Shown here: piece by piece, positions 11,801-23,134 of the stretch
Position numbering within the stretch: position 1 is the first letter of the stretch
Layout: every line of letters begins with the position of its first letter
Assembly: GCA_036250195.1 (NCBI GenBank)
Contig: JAVHZZ010000004.1
Coordinates: 159,276,727 to 159,340,726 of the forward strand
DNA length: 64,000 nt
Direction of reading: 5' to 3'
Source: Mixophyes australis
Lineage: Eukaryota; Chordata; Amphibia; Anura; Limnodynastidae
Translations under genes and position numbers: made by a program
The notes under the pieces: model-generated
Seen by the model: the letters and a program-made list of their open reading frames with translations, nothing else
What the model was told of the DNA's origin: nothing
Databases searched by the model: none

Positions 11801-13802
11801 GCAAACTGTCTGTTTTTAAACTTCAGTATGTGTTAATCTGATTTTGTTTTTAAATGGTTTGCTGTATTCCTTGCACTCCCATAGGTTCTTATTTAACCAC
11901 ACTGGTTGGCTTTCATTTCTTGGAAATTTGATGACATACATTACACTTTCCCACTTTATAAGTTGCAGTGCTTCTTTCAGCTAATTAAGCTTTCGTCATA
12001 ATTTTCTTTCAAAATCATATATATTGTTCAGAAGTCTTTTAGCATTCCTACCATACATTTGATATTTGGTTGGTCATTTCTACTTTGCAACACATCCTTA
12101 TGGCTTCCTTTGTGTCTGAAGTTAATCGTGAGTGAGGATTGGGACTGACTTTATTTACTTGTGTCACATAGTATGTAGTATGTATGTTTTTATTGCATTG
12201 ATGAAATGCACCTACACATGTGGTTTCTTATAAAAATTGCACATGGATTTCACCTCTTCAAAGAATAGGATGACTCCTGATTACTACCACACCTGTCTGG
12301 GTGTGGCTTAAGATTCAAATTTTTTTGTTAGGTGGAAAATGTTGCCCAGATAATTAGGGATACTGCCCATAAATTTGCTTTCTCCAACCCTTTGATCTTG
12401 AATAAATAATTTTGTCCCACAAATTGTCTTATTTTTGCATGTATGTGTGTCATTTTGTTACCATTTTAAAGAAAAGTACCAAATAGGTTCATGGTGCCCA
12501 GCTGCTGTCCATGACAACAGAATAGTTATACAGAAAATAGAAGTATTTTCTAAAAACTACCATCATCACAGCCATCCTTTTGTTAATCATATATAAACTA
12601 TATAAGTTTTTGCAGATCCTGCGTTTACTTACCCATAGGATACATGTTTTTCAACTTCAAAGCTATATAGAGATAAATGCCAATGCTTTTCCTCTGCATC
12701 ATTTTGGAGATAATGAGAATCAATAGGCCTGGGATTATTCAATGTATCAAAGTTCCTGGCCAATTTCAATACTAAGTATTTAAAGAGATATTTTGAACTT
12801 TGTTTTCTATGCATATTTATGTATGCTTCATTGGCGACTCATTGAAAAATAGGGTATATAAGGTCAAATGACCTTAGTGTATTAGTGCTTAGAATAAACA
12901 GAAAACAAAAGGCTGTATTAAAAGTTCTGATATTACATAATTTCAGTCTTTAATTTTTTTAGAAACCACATTGAGTGGGCATCGAGTTTTTGAACACCTG
13001 ATATTTCCAAAGAGAATGTTGAATCATTTTCTTATCTGCAATAGTGAAGTAACAACAATACATGTTTATGTAGTTTTACACATATAGTAAATTGCCTTCA
13101 TAGTAAAGTACTTGCAATGGTTTATTTTATAAATAATTGATAACAAGTTACCTGTAATTAACTGCTATTATAACGGTTCGTTCCTTTTACACATTGTAGT
13201 TTTTTTGTCCTTTACATTTAACAAAAGTGATCAGAATTATAATACATTCTAATTTCTTACCCTTCATGTTGCAAATTCTACATAAGGATTATAAACATAT
13301 GTAATATTTCAGCTTCTAACCATTTGCTAACAATACTACCATGTAGTCACTATAAAACAGCAACAGCTCATGCTAGGCAGTGATGTCTGGTGTTTTTCAA
13401 TACTTTTGTTTTGCTATTAAAGCAAGAATTAGTTCTTGGTATGCAGAGTCACACTTATAGATCACTACTGGCATTTTTTAGTAAACGGATGGTTTCTTAA
13501 TGTTTCATTTTAAACTCTACAAGTGAATGGCAATTATTCTGTTTGGAATAAATGCAACAATTTATTTTACTTAATAAAAACATAGGTTGTAACACAATAA
13601 TGAAGCATCTTAAATTTGCCAGAGTTAAAAATATATATATATATAAGCATTTAACCACAATAACAACATTGTCAACATAAAAGTACTAAATCCTTATGTA
13701 TTCAAAAAGAGACAGATTTTGATTTTTTTTATGGATATGTGAATGTACATAAGCTAGATTTTTATTATTTCAGTCATGTGCTTTACTGTACCTATATAAT
13801 AT
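8892..13802. other. Gene-empty AT-rich stretch
   Basis: No convincing gene, RNA or well-bounded repeat apart from a possible CR1-like remnant at 11,500-12,130 and a short (TA)n at 13,630-13,645. It could be intronic or intergenic; the sequence does not decide. Confidence 0.5.
11500..12130 (-). mobile_element. Possible CR1-type LINE remnant
   Basis: Read on the minus strand, 11,575-11,520 gives DKATGPGEIYPSVPNEL, close to the KSPGPDGIHPRVLKEL block that opens CR1/L2-type reverse transcriptases. Upstream, a PVWLNKNLWECKEY-like stretch (about 11,905) resembles the linker before it. All other parts are too decayed to read. Weak call resting on one motif in the right context. Confidence 0.35.
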
Positions 13803-14021
13803 TGTTGAAGTCGTATAATTGGATGAACGAAAGTATATTGGTTTAATATTGGTTTGCCGTGCGTATTGCGAAGCGTACGCCACGTGTTACGTGACGTGGT
13901 GCGTTCGCACGGTAAAACACGCACGCACACACTCGCATTACAACAGTTAGTTATTTATATAATTTCATATTGGTTCTGTTACACTGTAATTCAGGAGCAG
14001 ATAGTATTCGGTTTATTATTA

Positions 14022-14024
<3 letters not shown>

Positions 14025-14073
<49 letters not shown>
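14025..14073. repeat. (TA)n microsatellite in the ERV-A U3
   Basis: An uninterrupted TA run. The matching tract of the 3' LTR (21,407-21,450) is shorter and has an interruption, accounting for most of the length difference between the two LTRs. Confidence 0.9.
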
Positions 14074-14077
<4 letters not shown>

Positions 14078-14406
14078 ATTATATGTACATTGTAGTGTTA
14101 TTAAAGGTTTAGGTAATAGGAAAGGTGTCATGCCTGATATCATATTGAAGCCCTAATCATCAGCAGCTGTCCGGTGCAGCCGGCGAAGAGATCGCACATT
14201 GCATACTTTAGTTATTGATATTAGAGAGTAAAACCTTTGTATGATACTGGCTATGAAAAGGAGCAGACCCCCTGGAGAGAAGACCCCCACCTTTGGATTC
14301 CTTAGATTGAATCAACCTATTACCTGTCTGGCCTGGACCCACCCAACGTCTGGACCTATAGAAACAATCTACGTCATCTCTATTGTTCACAATGAAACAC
14401 TGACTG

Positions 14407-14415
14407 TATATATAT
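14407..14415 (+). promoter_or_regulatory. Candidate TATA box, ERV-A 5' LTR
   Basis: TATATATAT lies about 200 bp upstream of the AATAAA signal at 14,615. The same site is at 21,784-21,792 in the 3' LTR. Assigned from position and composition only. Confidence 0.5.
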
Positions 14416-14696
14416 TAGTTGCATCTCACTGGGGCCTCAGTCAACTCTGACACAATATTCTATACAGAATATTGTCCATCGGGTCCGGTGGTTGCGCAGC
14501 GAGCGCAAGCGATTGCATTTGGTATGTACTTATCTTTTGGTATTGGCTGTGCTGTACTGTACTTTATCATGATATAATAATGTATTGAATTGTTGACTAT
14601 TTACATCTGTTAAAAATAAATCACTTTGTGCTTTGGACACACATTCAATTGATTGGGCAATGCTTATTTTAAAACGATAGAATTACTTTAATAATA

Positions 14697-14707
14697 TGGG
14701 GGCTCGT
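14697..14707 (+). promoter_or_regulatory. Primer-binding site, tRNA-Pro-like
   Basis: TGGGGGCTCGT directly after the 5' LTR equals the first 11 bases of the tRNA-Pro primer site used by many gammaretroviruses. The match then breaks (GAGTTAG). ERV-B has the same 11 bases, also followed by GAG. Confidence 0.75.
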
Positions 14708-15721
14708 GAGTTAGGAATTACGTTACCGGCAGGTATGCAACGCTTACGATATTCGGTTCCTCAACAAAGGGTGGATGGACGGACGCGTCGTATAAAGCAG
14801 GAAAGAACGTAATACGTCTAATACCTGTGGTTCACTGTGTGTTGCGAAACCGAATGTCCGTTGTTGCATAGACTGAAGGAACGCTAATTAGAATCTAGGG
14901 ACAAGAAAGAAAAATGTTTCTTTTTATTGTCGTTTTAATGGTTTAAAGTGTATTGCATTGCTGTGCGTATGTGTACTTCCTGCTGTGCGTACGCAAACTT
15001 CCGGTAGATTTGCCACGTGGTTGAACAATTGTTTTGATAGTTATTATACATGCATAGTATAATTACTTGTGAAAGCCTCTGAGACATTATTACTGTTGTT
15101 GGGAACTTTTGATTTTCTGCGCAGAAAAGGTGTATAGTGTGTGATGTTGTAACGTAGATACACTGTTTTATTGTTGAGGTGCTCAGTTGCTGTCTGACGA
15201 GGCGGATTGCCCAACTGAAGGACGGTATACAGGGCAGGTATACCGAATGCGAAAACGAAGTTTTCGCAAAAGCGCTACCAATAGATCGCAAGGTTTGCTA
15301 ATAATTAGTATTGGTAGGCAGTGCGATCCGGTCGCACCGTTAGTGCGAATTGGTGAAGCAGCTAGGAGGAATTATACTGGAAAGGCAGGTTAATTGTATC
15401 GACTTTGCGCTCCCAGCGATAATAAACTCAGCAGATTTTTGTGGTTTAGCCAGGGTATCGAGGAGCTGATAGCCCTTGGGGCCCACAGTGATATTTCTGT
15501 ATTAGGGACCCTCGCCAAGGGCGAGAAAAGCGAGTGAACGCGGCTAACAGGAAATACGTTCACCGAGGATTATAGATCTCTAGCGGTGAGTATAGCAACA
15601 GAGTTGAAATTATTTGGTGGAAAGAACAGAGCATTGCGGTGTGTCTGTGTTTCACATTTGGCCGGAAGGAACAGAGCATTGCGGTGTGTCTGTGTTCCGG
15701 GTAGAAAGTATATTGTGCAAC
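14708..15721 (+). other. Long structured leader of ERV-A
   Basis: About 1 kb lies between primer site and Gag start. Inverted repeats include ggtatac/gtatacc (15,224-15,243), gcgaaaac/gttttcgc (15,250-15,268) and taccaata/tattggta (15,278-15,316). All three stems recur in the ERV-B leader. At 15,618-15,705 a direct repeat of about 48 bp (each unit beginning near 'gaacagagcattgcggtgtg') precedes the gag ATG. The reading frame upstream of that ATG is open from 15,614. A role in packaging or dimerisation is inferred. Confidence 0.6.
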
Positions 15722-17429
15722 ATGGGTGCTAGGCATACGCTAGAGATTGCCAGTTTACTGCCTAAGGAAGGTCTTATTGAGTCAGCGAGGTTTCTCATGT
15801 GTGCAAAATATGGTGCATACGCAACTGTGTATTGTGACACGTGGGTCGAAATGACCAAAGAATGTGATAGGCCTTTCCCAACAACAGGGAGTTTTAATGC
15901 AGAGGTGCTAAATACCGTAAAAGATAAGGTACGGTTGATTAAGTCAACGAAAGTGAGAAATGCACATAATCATTGTTTAAAATCGTGGCAAATGGAAGGT
16001 AACACGTGGCAGAGCAGCGAACGCACAGCGGAAGTGAGTGTAAGGAAAAACACGTGTTCAAGCGGAAGTAAGCGTACCGGAAACAAGCATTCCGGAAGTG
16101 TGCGTTGCAAAGCGTGGCGAACTGAGCGCAAACACGCCCCCGATAAATTCGGTCGGGGCGGGAAGTACAGCCAATACCAAAAATGTAAAAACTGTAACTA
16201 GTAACTTGTATGTTGTTTTAAGTAACGTTAAAAGTAATGTTTCAGGACAAAGAAGAGGAACGGTCCCACCAGCAGGGGCAGCTGCTGAAAGTGGTGAGAG
16301 TAATGAAAAGGTTAACACAGGGGGAGACATCCATTGTACTGCAGCAGCAATTTCAGCAACTAGATTCAGTGATTTGGTAGACTTACATCCAATCTGCACA
16401 GCAGCAGTTCCCAATGGGAAAGCAGACAGGAATAGTGATGTTCCCTTAAGACATGTAGCAAAGCATGATCCATGCACTAGGTCTGAAACATTTTCAATTT
16501 TGTCTGATTTCCCTGATCCTAGGAAAGATTTGACCAAATGTCAGCAGTTTATTAGATATTATGGTAATGTGTACGAGCCAACTAATAACGATTGGCGAGT
16601 ATTATTGAAGACCTGTCTTCCTCTCAATACTGATATACAAAAGTTCATTAATGATTGTATGTTGGAGGAGGATGAATCCTTAACTGAGGATGATAATCAG
16701 GACAATATTAGACATATAATCACACAGTTGGCTATATATTTCCCAGTGATAGTGGACTGGAGTAAAATTTTTAGTATCCAGCAAAAAGATAGTGAAAATG
16801 CAACAGACTACTTTTGCAGGGCTCTGATGGAGATGGTCAAATATACTGGGGTACCAGACATAAAATATAATGAAGATTACAGAGAGGTTGCTGTTTACGT
16901 TCTAATGGATGGACTCAGGGAAAACTTGAAAAAAAGGGTGCAAACTTCATTACCATACTGGAGAGGAAGTACTGTAAGTGTTCTCAGGGAGTCAGCTATA
17001 GAACATGATAGAAGTATGAATAAACAGAAAGAGACACTAAGTGATAGGGTAATGATTGTAAGTATCCCAGCACTAGAGGGACTGCACACACGACCACCAG
17101 CATACAACCCACATAATAAGAAACATAGAAAAATCAGGTGTTTTAAGTGTAACGAAGAAGGCCATTTCGCAAGAGATTGTAAAAAAGAAGAGAAACAACA
17201 TGAGTTGAGAAAGTGTTTTAGATGCACTAAAATAGGACACCAAGCACAGGACTGTACAATGACAAGAGCGGAAGCAAAGGGACTTGGCACATCTAAGGGG
17301 GAATCACATAGACACCCACAGAGACGACGCACACAAGTCTCGGAGACTTCTCAACAGTTTCCTGTGCACCTCATAGCAGCCAATTCCTGGGGGAGAAATA
17401 TAGCCGACTCTAGAGTTAATCTGTGGTGA
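15722..17429 (+). pseudogene. gag: ERV-A gag, one frameshift
   Basis: The start is placed at 15,722 because it gives MGARHTLE, a myristoylation-type Met-Gly as in ERV-B Gag. The first frame (matrix) closes at 16,201; a second frame, alignable with ERV-B Gag from about 16,104, runs open to 17,429. A single frameshift near 16,100 therefore separates matrix from capsid. The capsid carries DFPDPRKDLTKCQQF (about 16,507) and VYVLMDGLRENLKKRV (about 16,892). A PPAY late-domain-like motif is near 17,093. Two CCHC zinc knuckles follow: CFKCNEEGHFARDC and CFRCTKIGHQAQDC (17,140-17,256). It ends at TGA with no pol after it. The frameshift could be a real lesion or a sequence error. Confidence 0.85.
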
Positions 17430-18178
17430 GCATTAAGGTGCAAAATGTAGAAAGAAACTTATTTTTTTAAAAGTAATCTTTGTTGATTTTGTTTGTTCGT
17501 TTTATGTTGTCACATGTTTTGTTTTCCTAAATCGCTAGCCGACGGCAAAGAATAGAAATGTTTGTTTTGTTTGCTGTTTTAAGATAACTATCTTGTTTTT
17601 CTTTTCACAGATAAAAGGGACACAAAAGAAGTATAGACAAGTGTTTAAAAGGGGTGAGATAGAGAAATAGAAGAATTACTCTTGAAAGACTAATTAACAA
17701 TAGACAATTGGAACACTCTTTTGTTTTAGGCTGCAGTGACTCATGATAATTTGTTTGGCTGAGAATCATTATCCAACAATGAAGTATGTACATACTTTGC
17801 TCCAAAATATCGTTTTAGGTATCTCAGAGAAAATATGAGTCACTAAGAGTACATTTTCACATTTCTCTATTATAAGTTAGAAAAGTCCGTTGAAAAGGTA
17901 TGTAGTCAATGAGATACCGAGTTCTTAATGAACAAATGACGGACGACACTGGATTGCACTGTTAAGAACCCCTAGTCAAGTATGGGGAGGGGTCATAGTT
18001 AGCAAATAGCTAAGGGGAACAGTGGAATGAATACAGCCATTTCCCCATAGAGTCAGAGTCCAATCCAGCTGTCATTTTGTTGTAAAAAAATCTCCCTTTC
18101 TACATGTATGTTTGTATTCAAACCTTTGTATTCCCATCATTCATTGCTTTCCTATTTCTCATTCTTTACACAAACGCT

Positions 18179-18180
<2 letters not shown>

Positions 18181-18245
<65 letters not shown>
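18181..18245. repeat. (TC)n microsatellite
   Basis: A TC run with one 'cca' interruption near 18,212, lying in the ERV-A non-coding segment. Confidence 0.95.
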
Positions 18246-18247
<2 letters not shown>

Positions 18248-20319
18248 TCTGGTAGAGATAAAATCAGACACAGTCTCAACAATGGGGCTAAAACATATTT
18301 TATATTTTTACAAAAGACAAATTCAGAGATACACACACTAGATTGACATGAGTTACAGAAACAGTCAGGGGTTTTGTTTTCATGTGTATAGAAACTGCTG
18401 ATTTTAAGCAGAAAGGTTCTGTTGTGGAAATACGATTCATGTGTTATAGATTGCATATCTGTTTTGGTTTTTTTGTTTTGGCTCGTGCCTCCTGTACAAA
18501 AATGTGCCTTTATATGGATGCACAAAGGGTGGGCAGGACAGGAGGACAGAAGAATGCTAGAGGTGAGGCATACAGATATGCATCTCTGTATAGAACATTG
18601 GAGTAGGATTTTTACCACAAGATACGACATAATGTGAAACCCTAGAAAATGTAGAATTTTCATGTTTTATAATTTTCACTGTTAGACAGGCATGTACGGG
18701 ATACTGTTATATTTGAAGAAAGTGTTATAGAAAGAGACCTCTTTGCCTTTCCCACTTAGTCAAGTAGCTGAATATGAGGTACTGAGAATGACATGTGAGT
18801 TGGCAGAGGGAAAATCGATTGATATACATTGGTCTTTAGCATTTTTCTAGTCTAGAGGGCGATGTTGAGGTGACTGAGAAATCGTTTTATAGCAATACCA
18901 GCACATGATTAGGACACTACATAGAGGACTTTATACAGTGACACAGTTACCAACTGAAGTAGCTGCTAGTAAGGCCCACACTTACACGCACAACCATACA
19001 TGGCTGTCACACCAGGGAGAACATAGCTGTCAAATAGACAGCAGGGTTTTATGTGACAGCTAACAAATCTATGTTTTGTTTTGTTTTTCGTTGTATTGTT
19101 TTAGTTTTAAAAAGGTGAACACACACACACACACAGGCACGCATACACATATTGGTTAATATAGGAAGATTTGTGTTACCTGAGGGATAAACTGTCTGGA
19201 AGGTGAAGAGATGTGGTGAGGAGTCTGGTGGACTCTGGAGAGATGGACAAGGTACACCAATAGAGCCATCCCATATCCCTCCTGCTGATGGGTTTTCCTC
19301 CAGGTAAAACAAATACACGTCATCCAATTACCACCATGCAGGATCCTCAAGTATACACAGGTGTACCAATGAAATATGTCTGGGTAGAGGTGTATTGAAA
19401 TGTGTCTAATGTATTACTGTTTCATACTCAAAGCTTTTGTTATTCAATGTGATAGTCCTAGAGTTATAATAGATGATAGGGGTATTCATGTTATTGATAA
19501 TAGATGTATAATGTATGAGTAGTGGCAACAAATCACATACTTTCAATTAGCCATAAACCAGTGTGAACATAAAGTAGTGGTACTCGGTAGAATGAATTGA
19601 ATAGAATAAGAGTTGGAACTTGATTGAAGTGCCACTAGTCCTTTCCCGCTACCAAGAGATCACCCCTGGGCAGACTCCTAACCTGTCAGTTTTTGAAATG
19701 TTCTTGACCCCTCGTGAGATGAGATTGTAACTGGGAGGCTAGGTTAGACCTTGAGAGAAGGTAAATAGTGAGACAGCAAACGAGAACGTCCAAAACACTG
19801 TTTCCTGAAAGGTCACACTAACTGTCAGGATGTTGGATCAAGAGAGTAAGTTGTGGAGCAGTAATTTCTTAAGCTTAGGTTATTTGCCAGATAGGTACCA
19901 GGTGTAGGCTACCAGCCTCACGGCTTTAAGGGTAGCAGAGACACACTGGTGCCCATACCACCCACTGCAGAGGGGCCAACACTCAGAGAAGGGTCCAAGG
20001 GCACTCATGAGTCTGTACTGGAAGGCCTCGAATGCAGTTAGTAGCACCTGAGCCAAAGGCTAAGACTGTTGTCCAGCATAAAGTTGTAGTTTTTCCTGTT
20101 TTGTGTTCTCTCATTTCATTTTCTTCTCAGGGCGGTTAATTCTTTTGATTATTGGCCGGTGGCAGAGACTGGTTCAGGTAGTGATAAGGAGGTATTGGGG
20201 AGGAAGAAGTTAGTAGCATAATCAGTCCAGTCAATTACTCTATTCAATTCAGGGGTAAAGGAAAATTTAGAAACCTTGGAGCTTGGAGAAAGTGCGAGGG
20301 GCTATTGTCTGAGTAGCAT

Positions 20320-20660
20320 TACGTCCGTAAGTACGGCGACCCCATAGTTAAAAAAAAGAGACACACCCAGCGATGCCAGTCCAGTAATATTCGGACTTGA
20401 GCAGGCATCCTTGAGAATGATTATCGTTCTTGGGAGGGTAAGGTTTTAGACCAAACAAAGTGCTGGGCGTGCTCACGCGTGCCTCAGTGATTATATCAAG
20501 TAGGATTAGTTCTCTTTCCACTAAATATTCTTGAGGTACCCGAACTATGGGTGGGAGGTCACTAGGGGAAAAAGTAGGACACCTAGGTCCCTTAGTCTGA
20601 AGTCTCCCAATGCTTTACAAGCCGATCACTGTTAAATCTGAGTATTGGGAGACTGGGAAG
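20320..20660 (+). other. Cluster of predicted RNA hairpins in ERV-A
   Basis: Four stems were found by eye. CCGTA/TACGG lies near 20,325-20,338. GATGCCAGTCC (20,372-20,382) pairs as two blocks with GGACT (20,393-20,397) and GGCATC (20,404-20,409). AGAATGAT/ATCGTTCT lies near 20,414-20,430. A perfect 11-bp stem pairs AGTCTCCCAAT (20,601-20,611) with ATTGGGAGACT (20,644-20,654). Position upstream of the 3' LTR resembles where simple retroviruses keep RNA export elements; that function is speculative. Confidence 0.45.
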
Positions 20661-21155
20661 AACGAACAGACAATAGCCCGCCCACAAGTGTTGATGAAAA
20701 GAACTGGTGACATTATTAGATGTGTGTATATTAACGCAAGCTGAAAGAGATTGCATATGACATTATTGATAGACATAGGATGATGCTATTGATGAACATG
20801 AAGTGTTTAAATGTATTCTGAGCTTAAAGACATGCGTTAGACAGAAGAACCTGTTAAACTTGAAGAACTGTAGTAGAGAATTCTGTATAGCTGATACACG
20901 TTCTACTGTACCTTGCACCTTTCCAAATAATGTATTAAGTATTTTATTGCACCCTTGAAGGGCATACAAAAGGTTATCTCCAAGCTCCAGAAGTGTACGG
21001 TTTATAGTAAAAGAAGAAGTCGTTTAGAGGATTAAGACTCTCTCTCATGATAACTTGTTTAGATCTACAAACAGCGTGGACATACACCAAGGGGGATTTG
21101 TATTACATAACAATGAAACGTGGTACTGAGATCCTGCTTATAACATCTTTAAGGT

Positions 21156-21185
21156 GATAGTTTATTGTACTATCAAAGGGTGGAC
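21156..21185 (+). promoter_or_regulatory. Stem-loop and polypurine tract of ERV-A
   Basis: A gatag...ctatc stem (21,156-21,160 with 21,170-21,174) is followed directly by the purine tract aaagggtgga, which abuts the 3' LTR. ERV-B has the same stem and tract (25,505-25,535). The tract primes plus-strand synthesis. Confidence 0.75.
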
Positions 21186-21404
21186 TGTTGAAGTGGTATA
21201 ATTGGATGAACGAAAGTATATTGGTTTAATATTGGTTTGCCGTGCGTATTGCGAAGCGTACGCCACGTGTTACGTGACGTGGTGCGTTCGCACGGTAAAA
21301 CACGCACGCACACACTCGCATTACAACAGTTAGTTATTTATATAATTTCATATTGGTTCTGTTACACTGTAATTCAGGAGCAGATAGTATTCGGTTTATT
21401 ATTA

Positions 21405-21450
<46 letters not shown>

Positions 21451-22070
21451 GTTGCTTATATGTACATTGTAGTGTTATTAAAGGTTTAGGTAATAGGAAA
21501 GGTGTCATGCCTGATATCATATTGAAGCCCTAATCATCAGCAGCTGTCCGGTGCAGCCGGCGAAGAGATCGCACATTGCATACTTTAGTTATTGATATTA
21601 GAGAGTAAAACCTTTGTATGATACTGGCTATGAAAAGGAGCAGACCCCCTGGAGAGAAGACCCCCACCTTTGGATTCCTTAGATTGAATCAACCTATTAC
21701 CTGTCTGGCCTGGACCCACCCAACGTCTGGACCTATAGAAACAATCTACGTCATCTCTATTGTTCACAATGAAACACTGACTGTATATATATTAGTTGCA
21801 TCTCACTGGGGCCTCAGTCAACTCTGACACAATATTCTATACAGAATATTGTCCATCGGGTCCGGTGGTTGCGCAGCGTGCGCAAGCGATTGCATTTGGT
21901 ATGTACTTATCTTTTGGTATTGGCTGTGCTGTACTGTACTTTATCATGATATAATAATGTATTGAATTGTTGACTATTTACATCTGTTAAAAATAAATCA
22001 CTTTGTGCTTTGGACACACATTCAATTGATTGGGCAATGCTTATTTTAAAACGATAGAATTACTTTAATA
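21186..22070 (+). repeat. 3' LTR of ERV-A
   Basis: Matches 13,803-14,693 with three substitutions by eye plus a changed TA tract. The polyadenylation signal AATAAA is at 21,992-21,997. It is followed by the atat target duplication. Confidence 0.9.
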
Positions 22071-22151
22071 ATATAACTATATAAAATCACAATCTCGTTG
22101 TTTGAATACTATATACAATGTACTATATAATTTGATATACTGTATACATTG

Positions 22152-22460
22152 TGGAAGCACGGTGGCTTAGTGGTTAGCGCTTCTGCCTCACAGCACTGGG
22201 GTCATGAGTTTGATTCCTGACCATGGCCTTAATTGTTTAGAGTTTGTATGTTTGTGTGGGTTTCCTCCGGGTGCTCTGGTTTCCTCCCACACTCCAAAAA
22301 CATACTGCTAGGTTAATTGGTTGCTATCAAACAGGCTTTGTGTGTGTTAGTTATGGAATTTAGATTGTAAGCTCCAATGGGGCAGGGACTGATGTGAGTG
22401 AAAAATGTTCTTTGTACAATACTGTGGAATTAGTGGTGCTATATAAATAAATGATGATTG
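22152..22460 (+). mobile_element. tRNA-derived SINE (V-SINE-like)
   Basis: The head has polymerase III boxes: A box 'tggcttagtggttagc' (22,164) and B box 'gagtttgattcc' (22,207). The centre has the conserved 'gggtttcctccgggtgctc' and 'ggtttcctcccacactccaa' wording of V-SINE-type elements. The tail has 'ttagattgtaagctcc' (22,361) and ends in 'ctatataaataaatgatg'. Strongly diagnostic for a SINE; the exact family is not assigned. It is not a functional tRNA gene. Confidence 0.85.
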
Positions 22461-23134
22461 TATGCCAAAATTAATATGGTGAAAGCTTAATATTTTTGTT
22501 TATACTTCTCAACTATTTAGACATATTACTCCAATATTTTTAAAATTTGTAAAGTGCTGCATACCATGTGATGTTATGAAATATACAATGTGATGTTATG
22601 AAATATACATATATGCAAACTATATTCCAATTGGACTTACTTTTAGTTTATCTTGGCCCTATATAGCAAATATGAGAGCTTTGCACAGAACACCTCTTGG
22701 CCCCATTACCTGCAGATAACATGGTTTTCTTGATGGATGGGCCTCAATATTTGCAAACTGGGGAGGGGAGGTTATAATAAGCAAGGGAATACCAAGAATG
22801 GACATGCACCTTAAAATATATGCTAAATGTATATTGTATACATGAGTATACAATATACATTTACATTAACAAGCATTGGAGAAACAAAAGAAAAGGATCC
22901 ATGCACTAAAGAGCTTAAAGTATTGTAAAATAAACAGAAAGAGTAGGCCAAATATCTTGGAGTGATTTCAAATGCAGATTAGGGGTCATAGGCTGATTTG
23001 ATTGCTTCACTCAGCCTAAATTGTGCAGTTAAGATGCCATTTGAAGGGAAGGTGTTAAGCTGGAATACACAATAAAAGAAAATGACTGCAAATACGATTT
23101 CTGTAACAATTTTACCAATGACTTAAACGCCCTA
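22461..23134. other. Nothing recognised
   Basis: AT-rich sequence. A short direct duplication 'gtgatgttatgaaatatac' occurs twice at 22,569-22,608. No gene or larger repeat boundary seen. Confidence 0.45.

Larger units (their letters stand above)
13803..14693 (+). repeat. 5' LTR of ERV-A
   Basis: Starts TGTTGAAG and ends just before the primer-site region. It contains a (TA)n tract at 14,025-14,073, a candidate TATA box at 14,407-14,415 and a polyadenylation signal AATAAA at 14,615-14,620, in the order expected for U3-R-U5. It pairs with 21,186-22,070. The 3' limit is set by the 4-bp atat duplication and lacks the usual terminal CA, so it could shift by a few bases. Confidence 0.88.
17430..21155 (+). 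other. Non-coding segment in place of pol and env
   Basis: No protease, reverse transcriptase, RNase H, integrase or Env motif is recognisable on either strand across 3.7 kb, whereas ERV-B has all of them. The segment starts with an A/T-rich stretch and includes two strong acceptor-like polypyrimidine-AG sites (17,594-17,610 and 20,114-20,131), a (TC)n tract, a short (CA)n (19,120-19,135) and a hairpin-rich part at 20,320-20,660. Short open frames across the TC tract are artefacts. Its origin is unknown: captured host sequence, a distinct viral segment, or deleted and decayed viral DNA. Decay alone sits badly with the nearly identical LTRs. Confidence 0.7.
13803..22070 (+). mobile_element. 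ERV-A: young, gag-only provirus carrying a non-coding segment
   Basis: Two LTRs (891 and 885 bp) flank an internal region with a tRNA-Pro-like primer site, a long structured leader, a frameshifted gag, about 3.7 kb without pol or env, and a polypurine tract. The 4-bp target duplication is atat (13,799-13,802 and 22,071-22,074). Outside a (TA)n tract the LTRs differ at three positions by eye, so insertion was recent. Gag and leader align with ERV-B (24,667-34,507), but the LTRs are of a different type. With no pol, this copy must have been reverse transcribed in trans. It lies convergent to ERV-B, 2.6 kb away. Confidence 0.88.

Noticed and set aside
13854..14078. Protein encoded in the ERV-A LTR (repeated at 21,237)
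   Set aside because: The frame runs into the TA tract and has no known counterpart; its duplication merely reflects the two LTRs.
18104..18663. Open frames of 70-165 codons across the TC tract of ERV-A
   Set aside because: They consist largely of Ser-Leu or Arg-Glu repeats produced by the microsatellite and match no known family.
17430..21155. Degraded pol in ERV-A
   Set aside because: No block matching any ERV-B Pol motif was found on either strand, and the near-identical LTRs leave little time for such decay. A sensitive search could still change this.
22160..22225. tRNA gene
   Set aside because: A and B boxes are present but the body is SINE-like and lacks a foldable mature tRNA with acceptor stem.
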